DNA of 6,267 nt from Microbacteriaceae bacterium (GTDB lineage Bacteria > Actinomycetota > Actinomycetes > Actinomycetales > Microbacteriaceae): positions 1 through 6,267 of the forward strand of contig JANRET010000036.1 in the NCBI GenBank assembly GCA_030725885.1, written 5' to 3'. The notes under the pieces are model-generated. The model saw only the letters and a program-made list of their open reading frames with translations. It did no database searches and was not told where the DNA came from. The translations under genes were made by a program, and so were the position numbers. How positions within the stretch are numbered: position 1 is the stretch's first letter; each line of letters begins with the position of its first letter. Positions 5,764 through 6,267 of the stretch are shown piece after piece.

Positions 5764-6267
5764 TGAGCTGATCCCAATAAAGCCGTGCGAGTTGGACTCG
5801 AGCAGTGGGACCGGGTTTGACGCCCGCGGCCATCATCATGCGGCTCAGGAGGCGCTCGACTGCCCGAACAGAGGTGTTTCGTGAAGCGGCGATTTCATCG
5901 TTGGACAAGCCCTCGGAAACTAGTTTCAGCAAACCTATTTGTATGTTCGACAGTGACTGGGTGGTCGTAACCGTGGGTTCTGGCCGAACGTTGGATTCCT
6001 TGCCGTCCAAAGCCGTGGTCACCGCGAGACGAAGTGCGCTGGTGGAGTTGATTGCCGTTTTCACAATGTAGGCGGCATCATCAGGAATCGTCGACCACCC
6101 CTTACCCGTTATTCGAGGGTCGGCAAGGTTAGTAATGAACACAACGCCGATGTGAGGGTTCTCCGCTCGTGCCCGCTGGACGACGTCGATTCCCGTTGGT
6201 CCAATCCCGAGGTCGATGTCGGCGATGATAAGTTCCGCCTCTGTCGATTTGACCGCGGTGATTGCGC
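5753..6267 (-). CDS. LuxR/NarL-family response regulator, 5' end outside the window
   Basis: The reading frame stays open from its stop at 5753 to the right edge, and the visible 170 residues form most of a two-component response regulator. The receiver shows IIADIDLGIGPTG, whose first Asp (codon 6218-6220) is the likely phosphorylation site. The switch Thr lies in FITN (6131-6133) and the conserved Lys in AAYIVKT. A linker leads to a C-terminal LuxR-type helix-turn-helix, with LVSEGLSNDEIAASRNTSV and AVERLLSRM as the DNA-binding helices. By the position of the Asp, about 40 N-terminal residues, including the acidic pocket, lie beyond the window. The GTG at 6140-6142 is a Val codon inside the receiver and not the start. 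The gene overlaps the kinase by 11 bp and is read before it, which marks the two as a cognate pair. The target genes are unknown; self-regulation of the operon is common in the family. Confidence 0.9.
   Translation of the reverse strand, partial: AITAVKSTEAELIIADIDLGIGPTGIDVVQRARAENPHIGVVFITNLADPRITGKGWSTIPDDAAYIVKTAINSTSALRLAVTTALDGKESNVRPEPTVTTTQSLSNIQIGLLKLVSEGLSNDEIAASRNTSVRAVERLLSRMMMAAGVKPGPTARVQLARLYWDQLNGR

Noticed and set aside
5753..6142. The response regulator as a complete 129-residue protein starting at the GTG at 6142
   Set aside because: The frame continues upstream to the window edge and encodes the receiver core, including the phosphorylatable Asp, so the GTG is internal.

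Overview
This window is gene-dense, moderately GC-rich bacterial DNA, roughly 58-60 % GC by eye. It most likely comes from an actinobacterium of the Micrococcales/Microbacteriaceae type. The reasons are the GTG starts, the avoidance of TTA/CTA/TCA codons, an agmatinase-like protein of actinobacterial style, a short CysE, and a LuxR-type response regulator paired with a multi-membrane-span kinase. The lineage is inference only; no rRNA or other marker gene is present. Packing is extreme. The only real intergenic gap is 91 bp in front of cysK, and every other junction overlaps or abuts, with repeated ATGA/GTGA/TAAATG couplings.

Left part, plus strand: an agmatinase-family ureohydrolase (8-940, possibly starting before the window) overlaps by 4 bp a small NTF2/SnoaL-like protein (937-1332). 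After the 91-bp gap, which holds a perfect 8-bp inverted repeat, a plausible promoter and a good ribosome binding site, comes the cysteine synthesis pair. Serine O-acetyltransferase CysE (2360-2902) makes O-acetylserine, and the PLP enzyme CysK (1424-2359) converts it with sulfide to cysteine. The third gene of this operon encodes a PlsC-type 1-acylglycerol-3-phosphate acyltransferase (2899-3612), coupled to cysE by an ATGA overlap.

Right part, minus strand, read right to left: a LuxR-family response regulator cut by the window edge (5753-6267), an unusual membrane histidine-kinase-like protein with two blocks of four predicted membrane spans (3967-5763), and a thioredoxin with a C-terminal extension (3563-3970). 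All three overlap and so probably form one translationally coupled two-component/thioredoxin operon. It converges on the cysteine/PlsC operon, and the last 50 bp of plsC and of the thioredoxin gene overlap tail to tail. A hairpin sits at the plsC stop codon.

Most genes are ordinary housekeeping. The parts most worth a second look are the sensor/regulator/thioredoxin operon with its non-standard kinase, the palindrome before cysK, the CysE tail that lacks the usual C-terminal isoleucine, and the overlapping convergent junction. I did not find a mobile element, CRISPR array, tRNA, rRNA or defence system.
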